DNA of 64,000 nt. It comes from Flaccisagitta enflata (Eukaryota > Chaetognatha > Sagittoidea > Aphragmophora). The stretch covers positions 4,774,001 to 4,838,000 of the forward strand of contig OZ231128.1 of the NCBI GenBank assembly GCA_965153355.1, in the 5' to 3' direction. The translations under genes were made by a program, and so were the position numbers. Position 1 is the first letter of the stretch. Every line of letters starts with the position of its first letter. The notes under the pieces were generated by a model. That model searched no databases. It saw only the letters and a list, made by a program, of their open reading frames with translations, and was not told the DNA's origin. This document shows positions 1 through 10,175 of this stretch, one piece after another.

Positions 1-260
1 TGCACCTTGAGGCTAGGATTTGGGCCTCCAGGCTAGGATTTGGGCTTTGAGACTGGGATTTGGGCCTTGAGACTGGAATTTAGGCCTTGAGACTGGAATT
101 TTGGCTTTGAGACGGGAATTTGGGCCTTGAGACTGGAATTTGGGCCTTGAGACTGTAATTGGAGGGGGAGGACGGGGAAGGTGAAGGAGGAGAAGGAGAA
201 AATTCCCCATATGGGATAAAGCATAGGTCATTGACCCCTTTAGGGTTGCTGCCCAAAAAG
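1..260 (-). repeat. GCAGCGGCC foldback element, subtype B, cut by window edge
   Basis: A run of roughly 20-base units (core GACTGGGATTTGGGCCTTGA) fills bases 1-165. It is followed by an AATTCCCCATATGG motif, an AGGTCATTGACCCC motif and the conserved end GCTGCCCAAAAAG. The same end, in the same order, is seen at 31757, 44320 and 45500, so this is one member of a dispersed family whose centre is a minisatellite. Its other end lies outside the window. Not coding: the two minus-strand reading frames here are translations of the minisatellite. Confidence 0.75.
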
Positions 261-1204
261 GATTTATTAACCTACAAGAGAAGTTACTTGTTCTATATTG
301 AATTAATGTTGTGAACAAACTATTCATCTCAGACTTATGAAATTTGGGCAAAAAAAACGTCAGACATATTACTTTAGGAGACAAATAATTCCAGATTAGT
401 TAAATAATGCATTTTAGAGTAAAAGCGTAATACTTTTGCCAGTTGAGATTGATCACTCTGTAGGTAATCATATTATTCATATATCAGGCTTCTAATTATT
501 CAATTCCCTTATTCAACAGAGTGAGATTCTTGGAGAAAGAAAGATGGAGGAATTATTCGGCTCAAGAGCAAAGTTGCATTGACAAAAAGTGGAAAACGCC
601 TACTGGCGGCTATTATGGCGGAGTTCATCACAGCGTCGGCCTTGGGACATTGGTGGCGACAACCGAGCTGTCATTTATTAATTGGGACTGGCTTTTGTTG
701 TCATAAGCTTGTGATACATTTGAGTATTTATTTTTGTTATAGATATTCTGATATTTCAAAATGTTCATTAACATTTTTTGATCTTATGAGAATTCATCAA
801 TATTTATTGCAATAAATACAGTTGAGCACCACTAGAGCGCATTTCAGGGGCGTGAGCTCAATTATGCCTTATATTGAAATAGCCTTATTGCCAATACAGA
901 AAAACTAAAAAATCTCTCATGGGATAGCAGATTGTCTGCCTTATAGGCGGGTATGCGCGTATGCGCGTGCGCGTTTGCTTGCGCTCTACAGATGTTGGAA
1001 CAAAACTTATTATTTGAGTGTCCTCGATGAGTGTCTGTGTGCATACAGATACGTATGTCTGTGTAATGTTGATTTGGGTGGAAGTATCTTCAATGAATGT
1101 CTGAATAGTTCGTTTGCAGTCATAGAAACGACTGATAACGCTTTCTCAAGCAAGACAAAGCGAGACAAATTTTGATGAAAACTGATCAGAGAAAAGCTAG
1201 CGCA
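261..1204. other. AT-rich stretch without a supported gene
   Basis: Two short overlapping plus-strand reading frames (521-706 and 579-815) occur, but I see no convincing splice sites, start context or family resemblance. The rest is AT-rich single-copy-looking sequence with a small alternating CG/CA patch near 950-980. Confidence 0.5.
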
Positions 1205-1393
1205 TTTTTAGTTGCAGATACGCAACTCTATAAGAGGCTTTGTCCGTCGGTTGGTCCGTCGGTTGGTCCATTGGTCCGTCATGGTCCGTCCATTGGTCCG
1301 TCATGGTGATCGAGTTTGGAAAGTGTGAAAATGCGCATTTCCGCCCCTGCCCACCCATCCGCAACTGGTATTGGCCGTGTATCCGGCCTTGTT
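1205..1393 (+). mobile_element. TAG-hairpin element (stem GTTGC)
   Basis: The element starts TTTTTAGTTGC, followed by the complementary GCAACT, giving a short hairpin. Then come CTATAAGAGGCTTTGTCCGTC and a (GTCC/GGTC)n core. Near the end is CCGCAACTGG, a third copy complementary to the 5' stem, then the hairpin GGCCGTGTATCCGGCC and the end CTTGTT. This is the best-preserved plan of the family. No coding potential; it is probably mobilised in trans. Confidence 0.75.
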
Positions 1394-1394
1394 A

Positions 1395-1529
1395 GTAACG
1401 GTCACGCGACTCTACTCCCCGCTTTGTCAGTCTGTTGGTAGGTTTGTCCATCCGGAATTGTGAACGATTTTTGCATTACTGCCCCTGCCCAACCTTCTGC
1501 AACGCTGGTGCCGTAAATCAGGCCTTGTT
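1395..1529 (+). mobile_element. Degenerate second TAG-hairpin element, adjacent copy
   Basis: Immediately after the preceding element come ACGCGACTCTACTCCCCGC, a short GTC-rich core, GCCCCTGCCCAACC, and an end GCCGTAAATCAGGCCTTGTT. These match the family order with a GCGAC-type stem, but the first hairpin arm is eroded. It may be an old insertion beside, or a partial tandem copy of, the neighbour. Confidence 0.5.
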
Positions 1530-2099
1530 GCTCTGTTTACTTTCTCGATCATATAGCTGGAGTCTGTCTGCTCTGACTGACTCGGATCATCAATGTGAAT
1601 TTACTACGCGCTTATGCGAATTCATGCCTGTGCAGTGCCTATTCATGTTTGGTATAGAAAGATGCAATAGATTTAGGCCTTAGGGTCGATTATACCCCAT
1701 AGGCTATCCTGAACGATCTTGGCAATCATAAACTCTTTGTTGATCTCCCATGTCCAAACCAATCATGGTAAAGAGGAGGTTCTCTATTGATCGGTTAGAG
1801 AAGGACGTTCTGATGACCTCAGAGACAGTGGGACTATTTGTTTCTCAAATTTGTAATAAATGAAGTCACCCCTTAAGTGAATTTATCAAGATTGGAGAAG
1901 TGACTAAAAAACCATCTCCTGAGTCTAAATAGAGGCCCATTCATCAATATACGCAGAACCATCGTGTCAATTGCTTGGTGCCGAGTTCAAATCTGTTTTC
2001 AGAAATTATTTTCTATGTGGCTGAGGATGGCTAGAGCTAAAACAGTCAGCTAGTATCTAGAGCAGAAAGAACTAAAAATAACACGATGGAATCGACACG
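1530..2099. other. No gene seen
   Basis: Single-copy-looking sequence. The 82-codon frame ending at 1683 runs out of the degenerate element and has no supporting splice signals. Confidence 0.5.
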
Positions 2100-3290
2100 T
2101 AGATTAGACGCAAACGGACAGTAGACTCGCGATTCCGTCTGTAGACTCGCGATTCCAAATGTAGACCTGCGATTCCGTCTTTAGACTCTCGATTCTGTCT
2201 GTAGACTTGCGATTCTGTCTGTAGACTCGCGATTCTGTCTGTAGACTCGCGATTCCGTCTGTAGACTCGCGATTCCGTCTGTAGACTCGAGATTCCGTCT
2301 GTAGACTTGCGATTCTGTCTGTAGACTAGCAATTTCGTCTGTGGACTCGTGATTCCGTCTATAGACTCGCCATTCTGTCTGTAGACTCGCCATTCCGTCT
2401 GTAGACTCGCGACTCCGTCTGTAGACTCGCAATTCCGTCTGTAGACTCGAGATTCCGTCTGTAGACTTGGGATTCTGTTTGTAGACTCGCAATTCCGTCT
2501 GTAGACTCGTGATTCCGTCTGTAGACTCGCCATTCTGTCTGTAGACTCGCCATTCCGTCTGTAGACTCGCCATTCCGTCTGTAGACTCGCAAGTCCGTCT
2601 GTAGACTTGCGATTCTGTCTGTAGACTCGCGATTCTGTCTGTATACTCGCGATTCCGTCTGTAGACTCGCCATTCCGTCTTTAGATTCGCCATTCTGTCT
2701 GTAGATTCGTCATTCCGTCAGTAGGCACGCTATTCTGTCTGTAGACTCGCCATTCCGTCTGTAGACTCGCGATTCCGTCTGTAGACTCGCAATTCCGTCT
2801 GTAGACTCGCAATTCTGTTTGTAGACTTGCGTTCCGTCTGTAGACTTGTGATTCCGTCTGTAGACTCGCGATTCCGTGCATATATTCGGGATTCCGTGCA
2901 TAGACTCGCGATTCCATCTGTAGACTTGCGATTCTGTCTGTAGACTCGCGATTCAGTCTGTAGACTTTCGATTCCATCCTGAGACTCGCGATTCCGTCCG
3001 TAGACTCGCAATTCTGTCTGATGATTCACAATTCCGTCTGACTCGCAATTTTGTCTGTTGACTCCTGACTGTCTGTTAACTCCTGATTCCTCCTGCTAAC
3101 TCCTGATTCTTTCTGTTAACTTATGATTCTGTCAGTTGACCCCCGATTCTGTCTGCTGTTTCTGTTTGCTTAATAACAATTTTGTCCGGTCAATCCCGAT
3201 TTTGGTGCTTTAATCCCATTTCTGTCTGTTCAATTGCATATCGCGATTCTATCCGTTCAATCTCGATTCTGTCTATTGATTCTTTTTAAT
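2100..3290. repeat. 20-base minisatellite, about 45 clear units plus decayed tail
   Basis: The unit GTAGACTCGCGATTCCGTCT is repeated head to tail from about 2108 to 3040, with point variants (GCCATTCC, TTGCGATTCTG, and so on). A progressively decayed tail with longer units follows to about 3290. Because 20 is not a multiple of 3 and the unit lacks stops on the minus strand, three minus-strand frames stay open for up to 170 codons and give a 20-residue periodic translation. I read these as artefacts of the repeat, not genes. Confidence 0.9.
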
Positions 3291-3781
3291 CTTACATTCC
3301 CTGGCTCACTAACTCTCTTTGCTCACCCCCTCAATCTCTCGTAAGATGATTAATATTGATGAATAATTAAAAATGTGTTCACGATTTTAAGGCGACGCGA
3401 CGCCTGGGATTAATAGCGATTGTTGTCAATAGAGACACACCAAATGAGTCATTATAAGCAATAGCCCAACTGCCATAGCAAATCATCATCTATGTCATTT
3501 TATCCCCTATAGCTGGGAGATTCATGATAAGAAAAGATTTGGCTATAGAATTCTTTTCTAGATAGAAAAGATTCCTTTATAGAAATGATTTCTACCATCA
3601 GCATGGCGCCCACTGTTCACTGGCTTGTATATTTTTCAACCTGTGATCTTGAATTAGATGTTTTTTCCATCATTTAATCCTCTCATTATTGATGTCATTT
3701 CCTGAATTTTACAAGCTTGCATCCTAGAGAGGAATAAATAAATGAATCAGTTCTCATAACAAAAACGGCTTTTTCTATTCT
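3291..3781. other. No gene seen
   Basis: AT-rich sequence without repeats or supported reading frames. Confidence 0.5.
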
Positions 3782-3965
3782 TTTTTTCAAGTCGCGTGTT
3801 ACGCTTGTCCGTCCATGTCGTTGGGTCGGTCATTGCGTCACATTTTACCTCGTTTTGTTTTTGCGGTCTCTGGTCACACTGCTCCTGCCTAAATGCTCTA
3901 ATGACCTCAAAAACGGTCCCTGCCCAACTGCATGCAACTGGGGTAGCTGTGTTTCCGGCCTTGTT
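3782..3965 (+). mobile_element. TAG-hairpin element, diverged (stem GTCGC)
   Basis: It contains AAGTCGCGTG followed by ACGCTTGTCCGTCC, the word CCTGCCCAACTGCATGCAACTG near the end, and a terminal GTTTCCGGCCTTGTT. The order matches other family members. The 5' hairpin is partly decayed. Confidence 0.6.
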
Positions 3966-4033
3966 ATTATGTAGTTCAAATCCGACAAAGTTGTTAGTGT
4001 GGGTCATGGCCTGTGTGTGTGTATGTATGTATA

Positions 4034-4120
4034 AAGTTAAGAATCAACCGCATATATTATATTATATTTATTTATTATATTTATATCATATTTCATTTGA
4101 TTTCAAATTGTTTACACACA

Positions 4121-4197
<77 letters not shown>

Positions 4198-4265
4198 GTA
4201 TACACACACACACACTCACACACATTTGAAATCAAATGGAATATGCGGTTGATTCTTAATTTTTA
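4034..4265. repeat. Inverted repeat with a (CA)n loop
   Basis: The left arm contains TTAAGAATCAACCGCATAT and later TTTGATTTCAAAT. The right arm contains ATTTGAAATCAAATGGAATATGCGG and TTGATTCTTAA, the reverse complement order. Between the arms is a (CA)n microsatellite of about 110 bases (4115-4225). It looks like a small foldback element whose centre expanded as a dinucleotide repeat. Confidence 0.65.
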
Positions 4266-4639
4266 AACCAATGTCAATTTTTGATTGAAAAATGATCTAT
4301 CAATCTGGTATAAAACTCCACCAATACTCAAATCTTATTACTCCTGGTCGGTCTAGGTGGTGCCAGCATCATAACCAGTATCTAAATCAATCATCTGGTA
4401 GGTTTTTAGCTCGTATCTACTCATAATCACTCATTGCAAGACACGGTTTAGCTCCATTTTCTTGGAGAAAAAAAAGTGCCAGAAACTGAAAGGCAAATAC
4501 CGCTCACTTATACTATTGCAGGCGACATAAAATGAGTCAAAAGTGTCATTGGTGGCTGTAAATAGTGTGACCCATGTAAATACGAGCCGATCCATGTGCG
4601 GGAGACTATTTTTTAACATTTTAGCTGTTTTCATATTAC

Positions 4640-4984
4640 TAGCCTACTAAGAGGCCTAATTTGGGGACTGAGGCCTTATTTGGGTTGTGAGAGGCCTGAT
4701 TTGAGGTCCAGTGTCTAATTTGGGATATGAAAAGCCTGATTTGGAGACTGGGAGGTCTGATTTGGGGTCTGAGAGGCCTGATTTGAGGTCTGGGAAGCCT
4801 GGTTTGGGGTTAGAGAGGCCTGATTTGGGGATTGGGTAGGCCTGATTGCGGGTCAGAGGGGTCTGATTTAGGGTCCAGGAGGCCTAATTTGTGGCGGGGG
4901 GGGGACAGACGGACAGAAACTGAAGAAAATTGCCCTGTGTGGAATCATAGGTCATCGGCCCCTCCGGCGCCGCTGCCCAAAAAA
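4640..4984 (-). repeat. GCAGCGGCC foldback element, one end plus minisatellite
   Basis: Imperfect units of about 22-24 bases (core GAGGCCTGATTTGGGGTCTG) run from about 4645 to 4890. They are followed by CCCTGTGTGGAATCATAGGTC, ATCGGCCCCTCCGGCGCC and GCTGCCCAAAAAA. The left end is missing, so this is a truncated copy. Confidence 0.65.
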
Positions 4985-5198
4985 CGAACAACAATTAAGA
5001 ATATCCTGAAAATTTTGCAGTAAAAAAATTAAATTCTAACACTAGACATTACCAATAATTAAAAAGACGTTTAATTTCATGATGGAGTAGTACAGTGCAA
5101 CGAAAAACAACTTTTTTGCCTGAACTTTCGAAAGCCACTTTGGGCACCATCATCATCAGAAGCCCCTACAGAACTCTGCTTGGCGCCATCTGAAAGAG

Positions 5199-5354
5199 AA
5201 CAAGGCCGGATAGACGGCCAATGCCAGTTGCGGACGGGTGGGCAGGGGCGGAAATGCGCGTTTTTACACTCTTTGACTCGTTCACGGACCAACGGACCGA
5301 TGGACCAACAGACAGACGGACACTCTTATAGAGTTGCCTGTCCGCAGCTAAAAA
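5199..5354 (-). mobile_element. TAG-hairpin element, reverse orientation
   Basis: Read on the minus strand it ends GGCCTTGTT. On the plus strand it starts AACAAGGCCGGATAGACGGCC (with one change in the hairpin) then CAGTTGCGGACGGGTGGGCA, runs through GGACCAACGGACC repeats, and finishes GAGTTGCCTGTCCGCAGCTAAAAA. All family landmarks are present in order; one stem base is mismatched. Confidence 0.75.
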
Positions 5355-5552
5355 TTAGCTCTTTCGGCGCTGTTAATTTCATGCGTAGCATCATTCGGCC
5401 CCCAAAAATGATCAACTTTCGCAAACGCCTCATGAGAAAAAGGGAAAATCAATTTCCGCCATAGGTCTTAAACAGCCAAAGGTATTCTTAGACTTTTTTC
5501 CAAATGATTTTCTTCCCCACAAAGCAATAAAACAGTATATTATAGGTTTAAA

Positions 5553-5978
5553 TACACTCTTTTTTTTGAGTAAGGACAAAGTTTATAAGGACATGAGGCT
5601 GAAATTTTGCCAAAAATTAAGGACATTTTAAGGATAAAGCCCAGCTTCTGATTTGTAATAAAAAAATTTTGATTCAAAATTTAAATTATTTTACGTAACT
5701 TACGTAACAATGTTTATGAGAAATAATCGCATTCGTTTTTACTCAACGATATATTATTTTAGTAAGAATAACTACAATGCAATTATTGTCACATCTAACT
5801 TGTATTTACTTATATTGAACATCAATTATTTTAATGCATAAAACATAATCAAAAGAAAATCATAGGAAAATTTTAAGGAAATGCTAAGGACATTTCAGCC
5901 TGAAATTTACAAAACTCTAAGAATATCCCAGCCTCAGAAAAAGTTTACTGGTCCTTATAAAGAAAAAAGAGTAGTGTT
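5553..5978. mobile_element. Possible short inverted-repeat element
   Basis: The left end ACACTCTTTTTTTTGAGTAAG and the reverse complement of the right end (AACACTACTCTTTTTTC) are similar. Both are followed inward by TATAAGGAC and GAGGCTG words. No clear target duplication was found, so it may equally be a decayed palindrome. Confidence 0.4.
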
Positions 5979-6589
5979 AAAATGTGTGGTAGTAATCAAA
6001 GACTACCATTTGGGACTACCAAGTGTTAAATCTTCAAAAATTTTCTTTTTCCTTTTTTTTTAGCTTTTGATTTTTTTCCCCATCTCCAAACCCTTTGATT
6101 TTATTCCCCCCCCCTCCGCCGGGGGGGGGGAATAATCAACTTTATATGTCTTTATACGTCTTTTTAATTGTTATACTACCGGTGCTTGCGATGATGTTGA
6201 AAGAACATTACCAATATTTCTTAGGATACATGAAGCTGCATGAGCAATTCTTTGCTAGAAAATGTTTGATAAAACTATATTTGGCTATTTTTGAGCTATA
6301 TTAGGGCTCTAAACATAAAAGTATTGTAAATAATATAATATAATATAAGATATAGCAACCAAATGACTAGTTGTTCAGGGTGAAAATAGTTATACTCAAG
6401 ACTATGTACTGCTACACATTTCTAAGATTTTTCAGGAGTTATTATGCTGCATGAACTAATTAGGACTTAAAAGTACAAAAAAAAATCTGAACAGTATCTG
6501 GGTCCGCGACGGAGGGGGGTTAAAGATCACCAATTCCATAAGATCGCTATGACCAAAAGATCGCTAACCCTGTAAGTTTGCTACGTCTT

Positions 6590-7395
6590 TACATTTAGAG
6601 CCTCCACACAAAGTTTCATGCAAATCCATTGAAAAAAGGCAAAGTTATGCAAGGTTTTTCACTTTTAAGCTAGTGGGGTGGTTGGGTGGGTGGCTGGTTT
6701 GGATGAATAGTCTGCACATGAGTTCTTCTATTTAGAGACTCCATAACAAGTTTCAACCAAATTGGTTGAAAAATGTTCAATTTATGCATGTTTTTCACTT
6801 TTTAAACGGTAAGCTGGTTGGGTGGTAGGTTGGTTTGGCCGGTTAACATGCTCAAAGATAAATAAATCACATACATGTGTTGAGTCCTTCCATTTAGAGA
6901 CTCCATACCAAATTTCAACCAAATTGGTTGAAAGACGCCAAAGATATGCACATTTTTCACTTTTAGGCTGGTAGGCTGGTTGGGTGGTAGGCTGGTTTGA
7001 CAGGATAAATAGTATGCATAAGTTGAGTTCTTCCATTTAGAGACTCCATACCAAGTTTCAACCAAACTAGTTGAAAAATGACAAAGTTATGCAAGTTTTT
7101 CACTTTTTGGTCGATAGGCTGGTTGGGTGGTAGGTCGGTTTGGCTAGTTAGCATGCTCAAATGCATATAAGTCACATACATATATTGAGTCCTTCCATTT
7201 AGAGACTCCATACCAAATTTCAACCAAATCGGTTAAAAAATACCAAAGTTATGCACATTTTTCACTTTTAGGCCGGTAGGCTGGTTAGGCCGGTTGGGTT
7301 GGTCGGATCACAAAAATTGGATAGGATGTAAAGCGCCTTACCCTAGTACAACTTCCCACCAAATATGAACCAAATCGGTCAAAGCATAAAAAAGT
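6590..7395. repeat. Long tandem repeat, alternating about 162- and 142-base units
   Basis: The words TTTAGAGACTCCATAACAAG-like (6731, 6893, 7035, 7198), CAAAGTTATGCA and a GGTAGGCTGGTTGGGTGG motif recur in fixed order about five times. Spacings are about 162, 142 and 163 bases, so a two-unit higher-order structure is likely. Minus-strand reading frames of 84-87 codons are translations of the repeat. A short CGACGACAACAA patch follows at 7418-7460. Confidence 0.8.
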
Positions 7396-7399
7396 TATC

Positions 7400-8534
7400 C
7401 ATTTTTTAAAATCCGTAACAACAACAATAACAACGACGACGACAACAACAACGACGACACCCACCCGCCTGGAATTATAGTCCGCGTCGGAATGATATTC
7501 CGTCGCGGACAAAAAAGAATATTTTGCCGTTTTTTTAGCATTTTGGAATATCCATATGTCCGTACATCCGTTACCCCCCCCCCAAGCCTGAGACCAATGC
7601 AAGCCTAATGAGGCCTGATATCAGCCCTCACAGGCCTGAAATCAGCCCACAGCTGGAAAAAATGCGTGCTTATCGGGGAAAAAAGTCGAAGTCAGTCTTC
7701 GACTTTTTGACATATTTGAGAGAAACAGGGTTTTTATTTTCTTATTAGGAAATTGAAGGTCTCCACCGACCGATTGCACTCTCGGACGAAATTGATAGAG
7801 TAAGTAAATTTGATAATTCATTTTCATTTGGCGCCAAGCATGCTCTATGGTAAATATTTTTCGCGTTATGATTTTTTAAAGATTTATTTATGAAAATTGC
7901 GAATTGAATTTCGATTTTTTAGGATTTTGAGTAGGATCAAAAAAGGAGTGTATCTATGTTTGTTTGAGCATGCAAATACAACAAAACATGTTTTTGAACA
8001 TTGCTGCTCATCTGTGAGGAGAATTCTAGCTCATTTAGCTTTCTTATTTAAATATGAGAGATGAATAGATATTTTGATACATGTTTAAGAAAGCAGATAC
8101 AAAAAGCATATCAATGAGCATAAATGCTCATCTGTGAGGGTGTTTTTAAGCATTTTAGCTCACTTTGCTCATTTAGCTCAGTTTTTTTTTTTTTTACTTT
8201 TAATGGGATAAATAAATGTTTTGATGAGAGCATGTAAATACATGAAAGCATGTCAGTGAGCATAGCCAATTGTCTGGTTGAGTGATTTTTAGCTCATCTA
8301 GCTTATTTGGCTCAGTCCTTTTTTTCTCTGATTTTCAGTGCAATCAATACATACATTTGCTCTTGATTTGATCTAATCGAAAAAAAAACTTGCAGTGATT
8401 AAAGATAAAAGCTTGGTGAAAAGAGACCAATGCTTACGACTTTTTTCCTCACGGCGACAGCCGCCATTACTGGTAAAAAAAAGTATATGTCTTTGAGTTG
8501 GAAAGGGTTGGGTGGGACATTGGATGTGGATGGG
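7400..8534. other. No gene seen; weak repeats of GAGCATNNNAATGCTCATCTGTGAG type
   Basis: Three loosely related segments near 7960-8040, 8090-8170 and 8230-8310 share AGCATGTAAATAC, TGAGCAT, GCTCATCTGTGAGG and TAGCTCATTTAGCT words, suggesting an old tandem duplication of about 130 bases. A fragment of the GAGGCCTGA minisatellite lies at 7590-7640. Confidence 0.45.
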
Positions 8535-8592
8535 GGTTGGTTGCCCCTGCCCACCTGTCCATAACAATATTGTGACCCCGCGTCACTTGTTT
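8535..8592 (+). mobile_element. 3' end of a TAG-hairpin element
   Basis: TGCCCCTGCCCACCTGTCC is followed by the hairpin GTGACCCCGCGTCAC and TTGTT. The word order equals the 3' end of the family, but the hairpin stem is GTGAC/GTCAC instead of GGCCG/CGGCC. The same variant appears in reverse at 37344. Confidence 0.6.
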
Positions 8593-8742
8593 CATTTTCC
8601 CCCGGTCAACTAAACCTTTGCACAAATAAGCAATTAAGCATGCTCACCTAGAAACTTATTGGCTTTTTCTTAGATTTCTTTGGGGATAAGCGCCATCTCC
8701 ATCTTCTCTTCGGCCAGCGCTCCTTTCCCTGCCGCCGCCAGT

Positions 8743-8786
8743 TTAGCTCCTTTCTTGGCGTCCCCGCCTTGACATTTCCCGCATCA
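8743..8786 (-). CDS. Possible short terminal exon after the 9677-9738 exon
   Basis: A good acceptor (TCACTCCCTTTTAG) precedes 8786 on the minus strand. Joined in phase to the exon at 9677-9738 it adds VMREMSRRGRQERS and a stop. The overlapping frame just downstream is also strikingly protein-like (CQGGDAKKGAKLAAAGKG) but begins with a stop at this acceptor. I cannot decide which, if either, is used. Confidence 0.22.
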
Positions 8787-9065
8787 CTAAAAGGGAGTGA
8801 AATCAGCAAGAAATTCAGTTAGATATCTCCCAACTCTAGCGGCGTAGTGGAGAAAGGCTTCCTTGACCTTGCAAAGAAACATGGGGCTACGTAGCTACGT
8901 CATGTCAGTCACCTACGGCAGAGTAGGGGTGGAAATTTTAATATCTTTTGATTCAATCATCTCATATGGGCGAACAGGCAGAAACACGGGTGGACCAACA
9001 CGCCATAGAGAGTCAGACAAAGTTTAATTTGTGTGTGATAACTACGATCGCAAACACGGATTAAC

Positions 9066-9592
9066 GGTCTACGTGTAGGAGAGGACCGGACTAGAGCGAT
9101 GTCTTTTGTTTTCGTTTTCAGCCGAGTCTCGGCCTCTCTCGACTATTTATCACTCTCGCTTCTACTTCTCACGTCGAGTTATTGATTTCTTGTTGATTTA
9201 TGTTGATTTATCGATGATTCTTTGATTTCTTGTTGATTTAGGTTAAGGTGGGTTAGGGTAGGGGTGGGTTTAGGGTAGGGTGGTTTAGGTTGGGCAGGGT
9301 GGTTTTAGGGGGTAGGTAGGAAGGTTAGGTAGTGGTTTAGGGCAGGGTGGGTTTAGGGTTAGGGGGTGGAGTAGGGGTGGCTTTGGTAGTGGGCTTAGGG
9401 TAGGGTGGGTTTAGGCTGGGTGGCTGGGTTTAGGGTAGGGTGGTTTAGGGCAGTGGGTTTAGGTAGGCTAGTAGTGTGGGTATAGGCAGGGTTGGGTGTA
9501 GGGGTAGGGGTTTGGTAAGGGTTTGAAATTTTCGTGAAAAAAAACTCGTTAAAAACGCTAAAAAAAGTCCGGTCGTCTCCTACACGTAAGCC
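9066..9592. mobile_element. hAT-like MITE carrying telomere-like repeats
   Basis: Terminal inverted repeats of about 26 bases (left GGTCTACGTGTAGGAGAGGA, right complement GGCTTACGTGTAGGAGACGA, both continuing CCGGAC) are bounded by a perfect 8-base direct repeat GGATTAAC at 9058-9065 and 9593-9600. An 8-base target duplication is the mark of the hAT superfamily. There is no transposase frame, so it is non-autonomous. Its interior is a G-rich TTTAGGG-like array. Confidence 0.85.
9232..9520. repeat. Telomere-like G-rich array inside the MITE
   Basis: The words TTAGGG, TTTAGGG, TAGGGTAGGGTGG and GGTTTAGG recur irregularly over about 290 bases. They resemble degenerate telomere repeats, but being enclosed within the terminal inverted repeats argues for a minisatellite carried by the element, not for a chromosome end or fusion scar. 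Confidence 0.75.
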
Positions 9593-9676
9593 GGATTAAC
9601 TAAAGAATTAAATTGCTTCTCTGACGCAGGCACATACACATGCAAACTCCCAATCAACTTCATCCTGCGGTCTTAC

Positions 9677-9738
9677 CTCCAGGCCTCCGTACTAGAGAAT
9701 TGCACTGGGTTTCTATGTTCCTGATATCATCTCGTCTT
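9677..9738 (-). CDS. Candidate internal exon of an unidentified minus-strand gene
   Basis: This 62-base segment has a strong acceptor (long T-rich tract then TATGCGACAG) and a strong donor (CTGGAG then GTAAGA). Only one of three frames is open, giving RRDDIRNIETQCNSLVRRPG with a one-base remainder at each end. No family is recognised. It lies downstream of the peptidase exons on the same strand, but its phase does not fit directly after the last recognised one. Confidence 0.4.
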
Positions 9739-10092
9739 CTGTCGCATAAAGAATACCAAAAAGAAAAAAAAATGAAATAGCAATAAAGAAAAAAAAGTGA
9801 CGTTGCGACGTGGAGGGAAGTTACTTCGGTAATGAGCGTTTGTAGGTAGCAGCTGTTTGTCTCTGTTTGTTGCCCTAAAACGAATATGACGTGACTAAGG
9901 CGATCGTAGCTCTGACCAGCGTGCATCAGTTCTCATGTGTGGACAGCCGCCGTCTTCCTGAGCTGATACCTAAGTTTATCGAAGTTTGGTCCCAACGAGG
10001 AAGAGGAATATATCATTCGAGAACTAATGCGGAGGGGAAGAGTAAAAAAGATGGTAGAGAGGAGCATGAGGAACTGGCAAGCAGAGAGAAAC

Positions 10093-10097
<5 letters not shown>

Positions 10098-10171
<74 letters not shown>
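10098..10171. repeat. (GA)n microsatellite
   Basis: An uninterrupted AG dinucleotide repeat of about 37 units. Reading frames crossing it (ERERER, SLSLSL) are artefacts. Confidence 0.95.

Positions 10172-10175
<4 letters not shown>

Noticed and set aside
521-815. Two overlapping plus-strand frames
   Set aside because: No splice or start support and no recognisable family; probably chance.
9232-9520. Chromosome-end telomere or fusion scar
   Set aside because: The array is enclosed by inverted repeats and an 8-base target duplication, so it is a transposon interior.
9986-10098. Plus-strand text EEEEYIIRELMRRGRVKKMV near a (GA)n tract
   Set aside because: Protein-like, but no clear acceptor or donor could be fixed; too weak to list.
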